Shown piece after piece: positions 52,097 through 63,033 of a stretch of DNA of 64,000 nt (position 1 is its first letter; every line of letters starts with the position of its first letter). The position numbers and the translations under genes were made by a program. The DNA lies in the NCBI RefSeq assembly GCF_022369455.1, contig NZ_CP059599.1, positions 710,409 to 774,408 of the forward strand, given 5' to 3'. The DNA is from Campylobacter sp. RM5004. GTDB taxonomy: Bacteria > Campylobacterota > Campylobacteria > Campylobacterales > Campylobacteraceae. The notes beneath the pieces were generated by a model. The model was not told the origin of the DNA, did not search any database, and saw only the letters and a program-made list of their open reading frames with translations.

Positions 52097-52458
52097 TAAC
52101 TTTAGTAGGATTATTAAACGCAACTAATCCTGATTATATCTTTTGGGCTAGATTAAGCACTAATAATCTAGTCCTAACTAATGAAGAATTTCATCTAAGT
52201 CGTGCAATGAGTATTGATAAAAAGGCGAAATACTCTTATGTTTGTGAACTTAACGCTACAAAAGACAATATATATGAAAGCTTAAAAGATCAGCAAAGTA
52301 ATTTAATTGATTGTGTAAATAAAGCAATAGTTAGTGAATATGTAGATGTAAATAATTTTAAAGCTAGTATTAAAACTTATTTAAGATTATTACCGATTTA
52401 TTTTAAAGCTGAACAAAATCAAGGAAAAATACTAATTTTTACAAAGGATAAGGTATGA
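52072..52458 (+). CDS. flgQ: Flagellar basal-disk protein FlgQ
   Basis: 128 residues: signal peptide (ERIVLILITLVGLLNA) and a short periplasmic domain (DYIFWARLSTNNLVLTNEEFHLSRAM). FlgQ stabilises and is required for FlgP disk assembly. Assigned from length, signal peptide and position between flgP and flgR. Confidence 0.85.
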   Translation: MERIVLILITLVGLLNATNPDYIFWARLSTNNLVLTNEEFHLSRAMSIDKKAKYSYVCELNATKDNIYESLKDQQSNLIDCVNKAIVSEYVDVNNFKASIKTYLRLLPIYFKAEQNQGKILIFTKDKV

Positions 52459-53756
52459 AAATAGCCATAGTTGAAGATGATATTAATATGAGAAAATCAC
52501 TTGAATTATCATTAAGCGATGATTATGAGCTTAAAACTTATAAAAATCCAATAGATGCTTTAAAAGAGCTTGATGATAGTTTTGATTTAATTATTAGTGA
52601 TATTAATATGCCAAAAATGGATGGACTAGAGTTTGTAAAAACTGCTTTAGAACAAAACATAAATGCTGAGTTTATAATAATTACAGGTAATGCTACTTTA
52701 AACAAAGCAATAGAAGCTTTAAGATTAGGCGTGAAAGATTTTTTAACAAAACCATTTGATTTAGAAAGATTATACGAAGCAATAAATAGAGCAAAAGTAA
52801 TAAGAGAAAAAAAGGCTAAAAAAACAAAAAAAGAAAGCTTGATTAAGCAAGATGGTTTTTTAGGTAATTCAAGCGAATTAGACTTATTAAAAACTACTGC
52901 GCTAAAGGCTGCAAAGACTAATGTAAGTGTGTTTTTAAGTGGCGAGAGTGGGGTAGGAAAAGAAGTTTTTGCAAAATTTATTCACGAAAATAGCAAAAGA
53001 GCAAATAAGCCATTTATCGCTATAAACATGGCAGCAATTCCTGAAAATCTAGTAGAAAGCGAATTATTTGGCTATGAAAAAGGTGCATTTACAGATGCAA
53101 ATAGCAATAAATTAGGCTTATTTGAATTAGCTAACGAAGGCACATTGTTTTTAGATGAAATAGGGGAAATGAGTGCTAGTTTGCAAGCAAAATTATTAAG
53201 AGTATTGCAAGAAAAGTGCATACAAAGATTAGGTGGAGCAAAACCTATAAATATAGATGTAAGAATTATAAGTGCTAGTAATATAAATATTCAAGAAAAT
53301 ATAAAAAATAACAAATTTAGAGCCGATTTATTTTATAGATTAAATACAATTATGTTAGATATTTTGCCACTAAGACGCCGTAAAGATGAAATAATAGAAA
53401 TTGCAAATGCTACTTTAAAAAGAGTTAGCGATGAATATGATTTAGGAGAAAAATCATTAAGTGATGAAGCTAAAAAGCTTTTATTAGATTATGATTATCC
53501 TGGAAATATTAGAGAGCTAATTTCAATTATAGAAAGTGCTGCGATTTTAAGCGATGAAAATATTGTAAAAGCAAGTGATTTAAGACTTAATTTTACAAAT
53601 AGTAACAAAACTAATATAAATGATTTAGAATTTGAACTAATTAAAGAAGCTTTAAAGCAAGAAAAGGATATAAAAGCAGCTGCAAAATTAATCTCAATGA
53701 GCGAAAAAGCTTTTAAAGAAAAAATGCAAAAATACAATTTAGGAGATGAAATATGA
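52455..53756 (+). CDS. flgR: Flagellar sigma54 response regulator FlgR
   Basis: 433 residues. Receiver domain with phospho-acceptor in LIISDINMPKMDG (about residue 51), AAA+ domain with Walker A GESGVGKE, the sigma54 contact loop as GAFTDA instead of GAFTGA (about residue 210), Walker B and R-finger regions, and a short C-terminus (DIKAAAKLISMSEKAFKEKM) that resembles a degenerate Fis-type HTH. Partner of FlgS at 42.1 kb. Overlaps both neighbours by 4 bases. Confidence 0.92.
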   Translation: MKIAIVEDDINMRKSLELSLSDDYELKTYKNPIDALKELDDSFDLIISDINMPKMDGLEFVKTALEQNINAEFIIITGNATLNKAIEALRLGVKDFLTKPFDLERLYEAINRAKVIREKKAKKTKKESLIKQDGFLGNSSELDLLKTTALKAAKTNVSVFLSGESGVGKEVFAKFIHENSKRANKPFIAINMAAIPENLVESELFGYEKGAFTDANSNKLGLFELANEGTLFLDEIGEMSASLQAKLLRVLQEKCIQRLGGAKPINIDVRIISASNINIQENIKNNKFRADLFYRLNTIMLDILPLRRRKDEIIEIANATLKRVSDEYDLGEKSLSDEAKKLLLDYDYPGNIRELISIIESAAILSDENIVKASDLRLNFTNSNKTNINDLEFELIKEALKQEKDIKAAAKLISMSEKAFKEKMQKYNLGDEI

Positions 53757-54787
53757 AAAGTATTGCAATCGTAGGTGCTAGCGGAGCAGTTGGAGAAGAA
53801 ATATTAAATGTTTTAAACGAATATGATTTTCCTGTAAAAGATTTAAGATTATTGGCTAGTAAAAACAGTGCAGGCAAAGAAGTTGTATGGCGTGATGAAA
53901 CTTATGTTATTGAAGAATTAGACGAGCATAGTTTTGATGAAGAAGATATTGATATTGCATTTTTTGCAGCTGGTGGAAGTGTAAGTGAAAAATACGCAAA
54001 AATAGCAGCTAGTAAAGGTGCTTTAGTAATTGATAATACAAGTTTTTTTAGAATGCATGATGATGTTCCTTTAATAGTGCCTGAGTGTAATCCGCAAGAT
54101 TTTGCTAAGCATAAAGGAATTATCGCTAATCCAAACTGCTCAACCATTCAAATGGTTCAAGTTTTAAAGCCACTTGATGATGCTTTTGATATTAAAAGAG
54201 TTGATGTTAGCACTTATCAAGCAGCAAGTGGTGCAGGTAATTTAGGTATGAGTGAGCTTATGGAAGGCTTACAAAAAGTTTTTGCATTTGAAGAGATTAA
54301 ACCTTCTAAATTTACTTATCAATTAGCACTTAATTTAATTCCACAAATTGATAGTTTTACAGAAAGTGGTTATACAAAAGAAGAACTTAAAATGGTAAAT
54401 GAAACTCAAAAAATATTGCATAAAAAAATGCAAATAAGTGCGACTTGTGTGCGCGTACCAGTTCTAAGAAGCCATAGTGAAAGCATTACAATTACATTTA
54501 ATAACGAAGTTGATTTAGATAAGGTTAGAGCAATTTTAAGCAAGGCTCCTAGTGTAGTTCTTATGGATAATCCAAATGCGAAAGCCCATAATGAAGAAGA
54601 GCCAAGCGAAGAATTACGCTATCCAATGCCACTTTTTACAAGCGATACAAATGAAACTTATGTAGGAAGAATTAGAAAGGATTTAAATGATCCTAAGATT
54701 TTGCATTTATGGTGCGTAGCTGATCAAATAAGAGTTGGAGCTGCAACAAACGCTGTAAGAATTGCTTTACTAGCTTTAAATAAATAA
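53753..54787 (+). CDS. asd: Aspartate-semialdehyde dehydrogenase
   Basis: 344 residues. NADP-binding GASGAVGEEIL, catalytic Cys in ANPNCSTIQMV (about residue 128), and the active-site His in VPVLRSHSESITI (about residue 240). It makes the precursor of diaminopimelate, lysine, threonine and methionine. It overlaps flgR by 4 bases, so an essential biosynthetic gene is read with flagellar control genes. Confidence 0.96.
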   Translation: MKSIAIVGASGAVGEEILNVLNEYDFPVKDLRLLASKNSAGKEVVWRDETYVIEELDEHSFDEEDIDIAFFAAGGSVSEKYAKIAASKGALVIDNTSFFRMHDDVPLIVPECNPQDFAKHKGIIANPNCSTIQMVQVLKPLDDAFDIKRVDVSTYQAASGAGNLGMSELMEGLQKVFAFEEIKPSKFTYQLALNLIPQIDSFTESGYTKEELKMVNETQKILHKKMQISATCVRVPVLRSHSESITITFNNEVDLDKVRAILSKAPSVVLMDNPNAKAHNEEEPSEELRYPMPLFTSDTNETYVGRIRKDLNDPKILHLWCVADQIRVGAATNAVRIALLALNK

Positions 54788-54793
54788 TATTAT

Positions 54794-54823
54794 TAGAATT
54801 TGAATTTCCTAATTCAAATTCTA
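54794..54823. repeat. Dispersed repeat, inverted pair (locus 10)
   Basis: 13-bp stem TAGAATTTGAATT (54794-54806) / AATTCAAATTCTA (54811-54823), 6 bases after the asd stop; probable terminator of the flg-asd operon. Confidence 0.75.
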
Positions 54824-54870
54824 CACTTCAAATAGCTTTAAAATCCTTGTTTTTAGACATAAAAAAATAA

Positions 54871-54900
54871 AAGAATTTGAAATAGGAATTTCAAATTCTT
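54871..54900. repeat. Dispersed repeat with partial inverted arm (locus 11)
   Basis: AGAATTTGAAATAGGAATTT (54872-54891) followed by TTTCAAATTCTT, giving a 12-bp stem 54871-54882 / 54889-54900 and then TTTT. It stands 7 bases from the stop of the leftward hemJ gene. Confidence 0.8.
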
Positions 54901-54907
54901 TTTTAGA

Positions 54908-55351
54908 TTAAAATGGTTTTATAATCATTGCAGTAACTATTCCAATCATTATAATTGTTGGAACTTCGTTATAGACTCTAAAGAATTTACCACTTTTTGT
55001 ACAGGTATCGTTTTTAAGTTGTTTTAAATATCTTAAGCAATCAAAGTGATATATTAAAAGTAAAACAACGCAAAGCAATTTAAGATGAAAATAACCTAAA
55101 TGCATTAGGGTAGTATTCGCACTAATCATTAAAATACCTGTAATAACTGTAACTATCATAGAAGGTTGTCCTATGAAGTAAAACAGTTTATCTTCTTGAA
55201 TTTTTACAACTTCAACAAATTCTTTTTTATGTGAATGTTCTTGATGATAAACATAAAGGCGTGGCAAGTAAAACAAAGTAGCCATCCATGAAATAAATGC
55301 TAAAAAGTGTAACCATTTAATCCAATCATAATTATTTGTTAAAAAGTCCAT
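54908..55351 (-). CDS. hemJ: Protoporphyrinogen oxidase HemJ
   Basis: 147 residues, four membrane segments. Signature residues are the His in WLHFLAFISWMATLFYLPRL, a Lys in the third helix region (YFHLKLLCVVLL), and FFRVYNEVPTI near the end. It oxidises protoporphyrinogen IX in haem synthesis. Follows lspA by 2 bases. Confidence 0.85.
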   Translation of the reverse strand: MDFLTNNYDWIKWLHFLAFISWMATLFYLPRLYVYHQEHSHKKEFVEVVKIQEDKLFYFIGQPSMIVTVITGILMISANTTLMHLGYFHLKLLCVVLLLIYHFDCLRYLKQLKNDTCTKSGKFFRVYNEVPTIIMIGIVTAMIIKPF

Positions 55352-55353
55352 TC

Positions 55354-55797
55354 TTAACTCCTTTTTTTAATTATTTCTTTTAAGATTATTATAAACACTC
55401 CTAAGTTAATGCAAACATCAGCAATGTTAAAAACAGCGAAGTTAAACCAGTAATGCCAAGCGATAAAATCAATTACACCAGGGTAAAAAAATCTATCGTA
55501 AATATTACTCATTCCACCTGCTAAAATGAATGATAAAGCAGAATAATTATCGTTTAGAAATTTTTTCTCTTTAACTAAAAATATTCCTGCAATCATTAAT
55601 AAAATAATTTGTATATATTTTAAATATCCTTGTAAAAAACTTAGCATTGAAAACGCAACACCATCATTGAAAACTAAGTAAAAACTAATAGGGGTAAAAT
55701 GCCATTCATAACCAGCTAAAAATATATTTTTACTTAATCTATCAAGTATTATTACAAAAATAATAATTAAAGAAGAATATATTAATTTCTTCTTCAT
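55354..55797 (-). CDS. lspA: Lipoprotein signal peptidase (signal peptidase II)
   Basis: 147 residues with four membrane segments. The two catalytic Asp are in [18 protein letters not shown] (about 110) and [11 protein letters not shown] (about 130). It cleaves prolipoproteins such as FlgP and the Rz1-like spanin. Overlaps glmM by 4 bases. Confidence 0.92.
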   Translation of the reverse strand: MKKKLIYSSLIIIFVIILDRLSKNIFLAGYEWHFTPISFYLVFNDGVAFSMLSFLQGYLKYIQIILLMIAGIFLVKEKKFLNDNYSALSFILAGGMSNIYDRFFYPGVIDFIAWHYWFNFAVFNIADVCINLGVFIIILKEIIKKRS

Positions 55798-57116
55798 ACT
55801 AGCACACTTTTAAAGTATTTTACACATTCACTTTCCATTGCTTTTAGTGTTTTTTCATCCTCACATTCAAGCAATATTCTCATTAAATTTTCAGTTCCTG
55901 AATATCTAAACAAATAATTTACATTATTAATTTTAAGTTTTTCATATAATTTATCTATTCCTTCTAGGCTTTCAAGAGGTTTTTTTTCTGTTATTTTTAA
56001 GTTTGTTAAACTTTGTGGATAAAGTTTGATTTCACTAAAGATTTCGCTAGCTTTTTTATTTAATAATAGTTTAGCTACTTGAAGTGCAGCAACTATTCCA
56101 TCACCTGTTTTTGCATAATCACTAAAAATTATATGTCCGCTTTGTTCTCCACCAAAATTATAATTTTTTTCTTGCATTGCATGTAAAATATACTTATCTC
56201 CAACATCAGTTGTAACATAAGAAATATTATGTTTTTTAAGATAATTTAAAAAGCCCATATTACTCATTTTACTGATTGCAACACCACTTAAATTATCATT
56301 ATCTTTTAAAGCTTTTGCTAAGACACCTAATAAAATATCGCCATTTATAATTTCGCCATTTTCATCAACCACAACTAATCTATCAGCATCTCCATCAAAT
56401 GCAAAACCTATATCAGCTCTTAATCTTTTTACTTCTTTTGCAAGCATATTTGGATGAAGTGCCCCACAACCATCGTTTATATTAATTCCATTTGGCTCAC
56501 AAGCTAAAGTGATTACATCAGCACCAAGCTCAGAAAAAACTGCAGGTGCAACCTTATAAGCTGCTCCATTAGCACAATCTAGCACAATTCTTAGATTTTT
56601 AAGGGTTGTATTTTTTGGGAATGAATTTTTAATATGAACTATATATCTTCCTATAACATCATCAATTCTTTTTGCAGAACCTATTTTATCTTTTATCACA
56701 AGATGGGAATTAATTAAGTTTTCATCATTAAAAATTTTATCAATTTCAAGCTCGTCAGCTTCGCTTAATTTAAAACCATTTGCATCAAATACTTTTATCC
56801 CATTATCATAATAAGGATTATGAGATGCACTTATCATAATGGCAAAATCACATCTCATATCTTCACTCAAAAACGCCACAGCAGGTGTAGGCATAGGGCC
56901 AATTTGTAATACATTAAAACCTACTGCATTAAGCCCACTTACGATAGCATTTTCTATCATATAACCACTTCTTCTTGTATCTTTTCCTACTATTACTTTT
57001 TTTGTTACAGCTTTGTTTTTAAAAAATATTCCTATCGCCATTGCAGCTCTTAAAGCTTTAAAAGCACTCAAATCGCTACCTGCAAAGCCTCTAATTCCAT
57101 CAGTTCCAAATATCAT
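55794..57116 (-). CDS. glmM: Phosphoglucosamine mutase
   Basis: 440 residues. FGTDGIRG start, phosphoserine loop [14 protein letters not shown] (about 96), metal loop AFDGDADRL (about 240), sugar loop GGEQSGH and phosphate loop [10 protein letters not shown]. It makes glucosamine-1-phosphate for peptidoglycan and LOS. Head of the glmM-lspA-hemJ operon, divergent from rpsT. Confidence 0.96.
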   Translation of the reverse strand: MIFGTDGIRGFAGSDLSAFKALRAAMAIGIFFKNKAVTKKVIVGKDTRRSGYMIENAIVSGLNAVGFNVLQIGPMPTPAVAFLSEDMRCDFAIMISASHNPYYDNGIKVFDANGFKLSEADELEIDKIFNDENLINSHLVIKDKIGSAKRIDDVIGRYIVHIKNSFPKNTTLKNLRIVLDCANGAAYKVAPAVFSELGADVITLACEPNGININDGCGALHPNMLAKEVKRLRADIGFAFDGDADRLVVVDENGEIINGDILLGVLAKALKDNDNLSGVAISKMSNMGFLNYLKKHNISYVTTDVGDKYILHAMQEKNYNFGGEQSGHIIFSDYAKTGDGIVAALQVAKLLLNKKASEIFSEIKLYPQSLTNLKITEKKPLESLEGIDKLYEKLKINNVNYLFRYSGTENLMRILLECEDEKTLKAMESECVKYFKSVLV

Positions 57117-57214
57117 TTTTAGCCTTTCACTATGATTTTAATTTTAAATTAAGATTATTTTAACAAAACTTTACTAAAATCATTCTTTTAAAAATTTTTA
57201 CGAAGGAATTTTTT

Positions 57215-57481
57215 ATGGCAAATCATAAATCATCAGAAAAAAGAGCTAGACAAACAATTAAAAAAACTATTAGAAATAGATTCTATAGAACAAGACTTAA
57301 GAACATTACTCGTGCAGTTCGTGAAGCAGCATTAGCTAATGATAGCGAAGCAGCAGCAGCAGCTTTAAAAGTAGCTAATAAAAAAATTCATGAAATGGTA
57401 AGCCGTGGTTTTCTAAAAAAACAAACAGCTTCAAGAAAAGTAAGTCGTTTAGCGCTTTTAGTAAATAAAATTGGTGCTTAA
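57215..57481 (+). CDS. rpsT: Ribosomal protein S20
   Basis: 88 residues, basic, [16 protein letters not shown] start and [14 protein letters not shown] end as in S20, which binds 16S rRNA early in 30S assembly. AAGGAA precedes the ATG. prfA follows after 7 bases. Confidence 0.96.
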   Translation: MANHKSSEKRARQTIKKTIRNRFYRTRLKNITRAVREAALANDSEAAAAALKVANKKIHEMVSRGFLKKQTASRKVSRLALLVNKIGA

Positions 57482-57488
57482 TTTTTAA

Positions 57489-58556
57489 ATGCTAGCAAGC
57501 AAACTTGAGCCTTTCTTAAAACGCTATGAAGAAATTCAAGCGTTTTTAAGTAATATTGAAAATACTTCAGATTTAGCAAAAGTTACAGCCTTATCAAAAG
57601 AACAAAAAGGTTTAGAGGATATAGTTGAAGTTGCTAAGAAATATTTAAATACTTTAGAATCAATTGAAGAGAATAAGACCTTATTACAAGATCCTGAATT
57701 AGGTGAATTAGCTAAAGATGAATTAAAATATTTAGAAGATTTAAAACCTAAGTTAGAAGATGAAATAAGAGTGCTTTTACTACCAAAAGACCCTAATGAT
57801 GAAAAAAATATTTTCCTAGAAATTAGAGCAGGAACTGGTGGAGATGAAGCAGCTTTATTTGTTGGAGATTTATTTAAAGCATATGCTAGATATGCAGAAA
57901 GTAAAGATTATAAAATAGAGATTGTAAGTCAAAGCGAAGGTAGTGCAGGTGGATTTAAAGAAATTATTTTATTGATTAAGGGTGATAAAGCTTATTCAAG
58001 GTTAAAATACGAAGGTGGAACACATAGAGTTCAAAGAGTTCCTGCTACTGAGTCTCAAGGAAGAGTTCATACGAGTGCAATAACCGTTGCAGTTATGCCT
58101 GAGGCTGAGGATAATGACATACAAATAAATCCAAATGATTTAAAAATTGATGTTATGAGAAGTAGTGGGCATGGTGGTCAGAGTGTTAATACTACTGATT
58201 CTGCTGTAAGAATTACTCATATTCCTACTGGACTTGTAGTTGTTAATCAAGATGGGAAAAGCCAACATAAAAATAAAGAAAGTGCTTTAAAAGTATTAAA
58301 AGCAAGACTTTATGAAATGCAAGAGCAAGAAAGATTAGCAAAGGAAAGAGAAAGTAGAAAATCTCAAGTAGGAAGTGGAGATAGAAGTGAAAGAATTAGA
58401 ACTTATAATTATCCACAAAATAGAATAAGCGATCATAGAATAAATTTAACTCTTCATAGATTAGATATCATTATGCAAGATGGTTTGTTAGATGAAATTA
58501 TAGAACCTTTAATAGCACACTATCAAGCAGAGGCCTTAAACGAAGCTAATTTATGA
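57489..58556 (+). CDS. prfA: Peptide chain release factor 1
   Basis: 355 residues, RF1 type. GGQ motif in [19 protein letters not shown] at about 225-243, preceded by [16 protein letters not shown], the RF1 region holding the PxT stop-recognition triplet. It reads UAA and UAG. Overlaps the next gene by 4 bases. Confidence 0.97.
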   Translation: MLASKLEPFLKRYEEIQAFLSNIENTSDLAKVTALSKEQKGLEDIVEVAKKYLNTLESIEENKTLLQDPELGELAKDELKYLEDLKPKLEDEIRVLLLPKDPNDEKNIFLEIRAGTGGDEAALFVGDLFKAYARYAESKDYKIEIVSQSEGSAGGFKEIILLIKGDKAYSRLKYEGGTHRVQRVPATESQGRVHTSAITVAVMPEAEDNDIQINPNDLKIDVMRSSGHGGQSVNTTDSAVRITHIPTGLVVVNQDGKSQHKNKESALKVLKARLYEMQEQERLAKERESRKSQVGSGDRSERIRTYNYPQNRISDHRINLTLHRLDIIMQDGLLDEIIEPLIAHYQAEALNEANL

Positions 58557-59425
58557 CAAAAGTATTAGCATACATACTTGTTATAATAGTTGTAACAAGT
58601 GTGTTTTTATATAAAAATAATCAAAAAGAACAGATTGAAATTTTAAAACAAAAGCAAGAAGAAGAATTATTAGTAAAAAGTTTAGAAAGATTTTATTTAG
58701 CTGGAAAGGTTGAATGCTATAATCATTCTGAATGTAATATAGATAATGGAGTTTCTAAATATTTTCAATTTTCTAATTTATATCTAAGAAATAGACAAGA
58801 TTTAATAACTTTTTTTAAATTATTAGATAAAGATAGTAAAGATTACAGAGCAGAGTTTATTAAAAAAAATAATTTTGAATATTATTTAAGTGATGGCAGT
58901 TTTTTTAATAATCCGATAAATAATATTGACAATTCTCATAAAGAATTTGAAATAGGAATTAAGAAATTAAGATTTAAAAACAATATCTTAGATGATTTTG
59001 CATTTTTAACTTGGTATGTAGATATTAGTTCTTATCAAACAATTATTGATACTTTTAAAAATATAAATGTTAGTCTAAAAACAAAATATGAAATTAAAAA
59101 TTCTCATCTTGGTTTAGATAAATTAGACTTAGAATTAAAGCTTACCTTGGTTGATGAAAGCAAAATCAAGCTTATGATAAAAAATAAAAAAATTGAATTA
59201 AAAATGGAAAATTATGATTCGTTGAAAATAATATTTATAGAGTTTAAAGAAATAATAAAAAAGTTTCTTGGAAACAATAAAGATATTATATTTTTTTCTG
59301 ATTTATTAACTCATTATGATGATATTGTAAATCCAAAAGTAAAAAGTATTTCTTTATCAACTAATAATCTTTTTGATACAAAAAATATCCTATTTGTAAG
59401 CACATATAAACTTGAATCAAATTAA
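58553..59425 (+). CDS. Membrane-anchored hypothetical protein
   Basis: 290 residues: one N-terminal membrane segment ([17 protein letters not shown]), a short coiled coil ([18 protein letters not shown]), then a probably periplasmic domain with two Cys close together ([10 protein letters not shown]). No family is recognised. It contains one copy of the dispersed repeat in frame (58942-58960, coding KEFEIGI). Coupled to prfA by a 4-base overlap. Confidence 0.65.
   Translation: MTKVLAYILVIIVVTSVFLYKNNQKEQIEILKQKQEEELLVKSLERFYLAGKVECYNHSECNIDNGVSKYFQFSNLYLRNRQDLITFFKLLDKDSKDYRAEFIKKNNFEYYLSDGSFFNNPINNIDNSHKEFEIGIKKLRFKNNILDDFAFLTWYVDISSYQTIIDTFKNINVSLKTKYEIKNSHLGLDKLDLELKLTLVDESKIKLMIKNKKIELKMENYDSLKIIFIEFKEIIKKFLGNNKDIIFFSDLLTHYDDIVNPKVKSISLSTNNLFDTKNILFVSTYKLESN
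58942..58960 (+). repeat. Dispersed repeat inside a gene (locus 12)
   Basis: A perfect AGAATTTGAAATAGGAATT within the coding sequence at 58553-59425, without inverted partner. It shows that the element is not just a terminator. Confidence 0.85.
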
Positions 59426-59485
59426 CATTTATTTATAAGCTTTGAGTAGAATTGAAACACAAATTCTATAAAAAAAGGAAAAATT

Positions 59486-62400
59486 ATGGCAAAAGTTATG
59501 AAAACAATGGATGGTAACGAAGCCGCTGCATATGCTGCCTATGCGTTTACTGAAGTCGCAGGAATTTATCCTATTACTCCAAGTTCTCCAATGGCTGATT
59601 ATACAGATATTTGGGCTTCTCAAGGTAAGAAAAATATTTTTGGTATGCCTGTTAAAATTGTAGAAATGCAAAGTGAAGCAGGTGCTGCAGGTAGTGTTCA
59701 CGGCTCACTTCAAGCAGGTGCATTAACTACTACTTATACAGCTTCTCAAGGTTTATTACTTAAAATTCCTAATATGTATAAAATTGCAGGTCAAATGCTA
59801 CCTGGTGTTATTCATGTTGCTGCTCGTGCAATTGCAGCTCAAGCTCTTTCAATTTTTGGAGATCATCAAGATATTTACGCAGCTCGCCAAACAGGTTTTG
59901 CGATGCTATGCTCAAATAGTGTTCAACAAGCTATGGATTTAGCTGGTGTTGCTCACCTTAGTGCTATTAAAGGTCGTGTTCCATTTATGCACTTCTTTGA
60001 TGGTTTTAGAACTTCACACGAAATTCAAAAAATTGAAGTTATGGATTATGAAGTATTTAAAAGATTAATTGATATGGACGCAGTTCAAGCATTTCGTGAT
60101 GCCTGTTTAAATCCTGAACATCCAAAAACTCGTGGAACAGCACAAAACGATGATATATACTTCCAAACTCGTGAATTAGCAAATAGATATTATGACGCTT
60201 TACCTGATGTAGTAGCTGATTATATGAATGAAATTTCAAAAGTTACAGGAAGAACTTATAAGCCATTTGTATATTACGGAGCAGCTGATGCAACTCGTGT
60301 GGTTGTAGCAATGGGTAGTGTAAATGAGGCTTTAACTGAAGTAGTTGATTATCTAAACAAAAAAGGCGAAAAAGTTGGTGTTATGATGGTTCATTTATAT
60401 AGACCATTTAGCTTAAAATATTTCTTTAACGAAATGCCAAAATCAGTTGAAAAAATTGCTGTTTTAGATAGAACAAAAGAGCCAGGTAGTATAGGTGAGC
60501 CTTTATATCTTGATATTAAAGCAGCTTATTATGATCAAGATAATGCTCCTATTATTGTTGGTGGTAGATATGGTTTAAGCTCAAAAGACGTAGATCCTGC
60601 ACAATTACTTGCAGTGTTTGAGAATTTGAATTCGGAAAAACCAAAAAATAATTTCACAATCGGTATTAATGATGATGTAACAAATCTTTCATTACCATTA
60701 GGTAAAAAGATTTCATTAGGAGATGAGAGCACAACTGAGTGTTTATTCTACGGACTTGGTGCTGATGGAACAGTTGGTGCAAACAAAAACTCAATTAAAA
60801 TTATCGGAGATAAAACTGATTTATACGCACAAGCTTATTTTGCTTATGATAGTAAAAAATCAGGTGGATATACAAGAAGCCACTTAAGATTTTCTAAAAA
60901 ACCTATCACATCTACTTATTTAGTAAGCACTCCGCACTTTATTGCTTGTAGCGTAGCTGCTTATTTAGATATTTACGATGTTTTATCAGGCATTAGAGAA
61001 AATGGAACATTCCTACTTAACTCAATTTGGGATGAGCAAACTACAATAGAAAAAATTCCTAATAAAGTTAAAAAAGTTCTAGCAGAAAAAAATGTAAATT
61101 TCTATATTATCAATGCTACAAAACTTGCTCGTGAAATTGGTCTTGGCAATAGAACAAATACAATTATGCAAAGTGCATTCTTTAAATTAGCAAAAATTAT
61201 TGATTATGAAGATGCTCAAAAATATATGAAAGAATTTGCATATAAAAGCTATGTGAAAAAAGGTGAAGCAATAGTTGAAATGAACTATAAGGCTATTGAT
61301 ACAGGAGCACAAGGCTTAGTAAAAGTTAATGTTGATCCAGCATGGGCAAATCTAGTTGTTGAAGAGAAAAAAGCTGATGATAAATACATAGGAACTGCTT
61401 TTGTTGAAAACATTGTAAAACCTATGAACGCTGCTAAAGGTGATGATTTACCAGTTTCTGCATTCTTAGGACATGAAGATGGTAGTTTTGAGCACGGAAC
61501 AACTCAATTTGAAAAGCGTGGCGTTGGTGTTATGGTTCCAAAATGGATTGAGGCAAATTGTATTCAATGTAACCAATGTGCATCAGTATGCCCACATGCA
61601 GTAATTCGCCCATTCTTAATCAATGAAGAAGAAATGGCAAACGCTCCAGTAGGAGTAAAAGAGCATTCACTAGATGCTAAAGGTATTAAAGGCGAAAGTC
61701 TTAAATTTAAAATCCAAGTATCAGCACTTGATTGTACAGGTTGTGAACTTTGTGTAACTGAGTGTCCAAGTAAAGAAAAATCACTTGTAATGGTTCCACT
61801 AGAAGAAGAACTAGAAAAAGGCGAGCAAGATAACGCTGATTATTTATTCCATAAAGTAAGTTATAAAGATAACTATTTAGCAAAAGATACTACAAAAGGT
61901 GCTCAATTTGCACAACCATTATTTGAATTCCACGGAGCATGCCCAGGTTGTGGTGAAACTCCATATATCACATTAGTAACAAGAATGTTTGGTGAAAGAA
62001 TGATGATTGCAAACGCAACAGGATGTAGCTCAATTTATGGTGGTTCTGCACCTTCAACTCCATACCGCAAAAACGATAAAGGTTTTGGACCTGCATGGGG
62101 TAACTCATTATTTGAAGATAATGCTGAGTTTGGTATGGGTATGAGAGTTGCAACTGAGACAATTCGTCATAGAATTGAAGATATTATGATTAATACAAAA
62201 GATAAAGCTCCAAATGCAATTGCTGCACTTTATGGTGAGTGGTTAGCTAATAAGAAAAATGCTGATATAACAGCAGATGTAAGAGATAGATTAATCCCAT
62301 TATTAGAGCAACACGCAGAGCTTGAAGGTGCTAAAGAAATTTTAGGACTTAAAAACTATGTAGCTAAAAAATCTCAATGGATTTTCGGAGGCGATGGCTG

Positions 62401-63031
62401 GGCTTATGATATAGGTTATGGCGGACTTGATCATGTTTTAGCAAGTGGAGAAGATGTGAATGTATTAGTAATGGATACCGAAGTTTATTCAAATACAGGC
62501 GGACAAGCATCTAAATCAACAAGAACTGGTGCGGTAGCTCAATTTGCTGCAAGTGGTAAGCCAAGTCAGAAAAAAGACTTAGGACAAATCGCTATGACTT
62601 ATGGAAATATTTTCGTAGCTCAAGTAAACTCAAACGCAAACTATGCTCATTTTATTAAAGCATTAATTGCAGCTGAAGCTTATGATGGACCAAGCTTAAT
62701 AATTTGCTATAGCCCTTGTATAGCTCACGGAATTAAAGGCGGAATGGGTGCTAGTGGAGATCATGCTGAAATTGCTACTAAGTGTGGTTATTGGCCGATT
62801 TATACTTTTGATCCAAGATTAGAAGAAGAAGGCAAAAACCCATTAAAAATTGTTTCTCGTGAGCCTGATTGGGATTTATATGAAAGCTTTTTAATGGCAG
62901 AAGTTCGCTATAATTCTCTTAAAAAGTCTAATCCAAAAGAAGCAGAAGAATTATATGCACGCAACAAAGCAGACGCTCAAAGACGCTACAGACAATTAAA
63001 GCGTTTAGCAGCAGCTGATTATTCTAATTAA
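59486..63031 (+). CDS. por: Pyruvate:flavodoxin (ferredoxin) oxidoreductase
   Basis: 1181 residues, all domains in one chain. Domain I (EVAGIYPITPSSPMADYTD), domain II, gamma domain, two 4Fe-4S clusters (CIQCNQCASVCP, CTGCELCVTECP at about 692-760), an N-terminal Cys of the proximal cluster (ACPGCGETPY), and the thiamine site GDGWAYDIGYGG with VYSNTGGQ. It makes acetyl-CoA from pyruvate and reduces flavodoxin (fldA at 31.9 kb). Ribosome site AAAGGAA. Monocistronic. Confidence 0.96.
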   Translation: MAKVMKTMDGNEAAAYAAYAFTEVAGIYPITPSSPMADYTDIWASQGKKNIFGMPVKIVEMQSEAGAAGSVHGSLQAGALTTTYTASQGLLLKIPNMYKIAGQMLPGVIHVAARAIAAQALSIFGDHQDIYAARQTGFAMLCSNSVQQAMDLAGVAHLSAIKGRVPFMHFFDGFRTSHEIQKIEVMDYEVFKRLIDMDAVQAFRDACLNPEHPKTRGTAQNDDIYFQTRELANRYYDALPDVVADYMNEISKVTGRTYKPFVYYGAADATRVVVAMGSVNEALTEVVDYLNKKGEKVGVMMVHLYRPFSLKYFFNEMPKSVEKIAVLDRTKEPGSIGEPLYLDIKAAYYDQDNAPIIVGGRYGLSSKDVDPAQLLAVFENLNSEKPKNNFTIGINDDVTNLSLPLGKKISLGDESTTECLFYGLGADGTVGANKNSIKIIGDKTDLYAQAYFAYDSKKSGGYTRSHLRFSKKPITSTYLVSTPHFIACSVAAYLDIYDVLSGIRENGTFLLNSIWDEQTTIEKIPNKVKKVLAEKNVNFYIINATKLAREIGLGNRTNTIMQSAFFKLAKIIDYEDAQKYMKEFAYKSYVKKGEAIVEMNYKAIDTGAQGLVKVNVDPAWANLVVEEKKADDKYIGTAFVENIVKPMNAAKGDDLPVSAFLGHEDGSFEHGTTQFEKRGVGVMVPKWIEANCIQCNQCASVCPHAVIRPFLINEEEMANAPVGVKEHSLDAKGIKGESLKFKIQVSALDCTGCELCVTECPSKEKSLVMVPLEEELEKGEQDNADYLFHKVSYKDNYLAKDTTKGAQFAQPLFEFHGACPGCGETPYITLVTRMFGERMMIANATGCSSIYGGSAPSTPYRKNDKGFGPAWGNSLFEDNAEFGMGMRVATETIRHRIEDIMINTKDKAPNAIAALYGEWLANKKNADITADVRDRLIPLLEQHAELEGAKEILGLKNYVAKKSQWIFGGDGWAYDIGYGGLDHVLASGEDVNVLVMDTEVYSNTGGQASKSTRTGAVAQFAASGKPSQKKDLGQIAMTYGNIFVAQVNSNANYAHFIKALIAAEAYDGPSLIICYSPCIAHGIKGGMGASGDHAEIATKCGYWPIYTFDPRLEEEGKNPLKIVSREPDWDLYESFLMAEVRYNSLKKSNPKEAEELYARNKADAQRRYRQLKRLAAADYSN

Positions 63032-63033
63032 TA

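Noticed and set aside
60621-60637. AGAATTTGAATTCGGAA in the por gene as a further repeat copy
   Set aside because: It breaks the core with a C and lacks the final ATT; probably chance in AT-rich coding DNA, so not counted.
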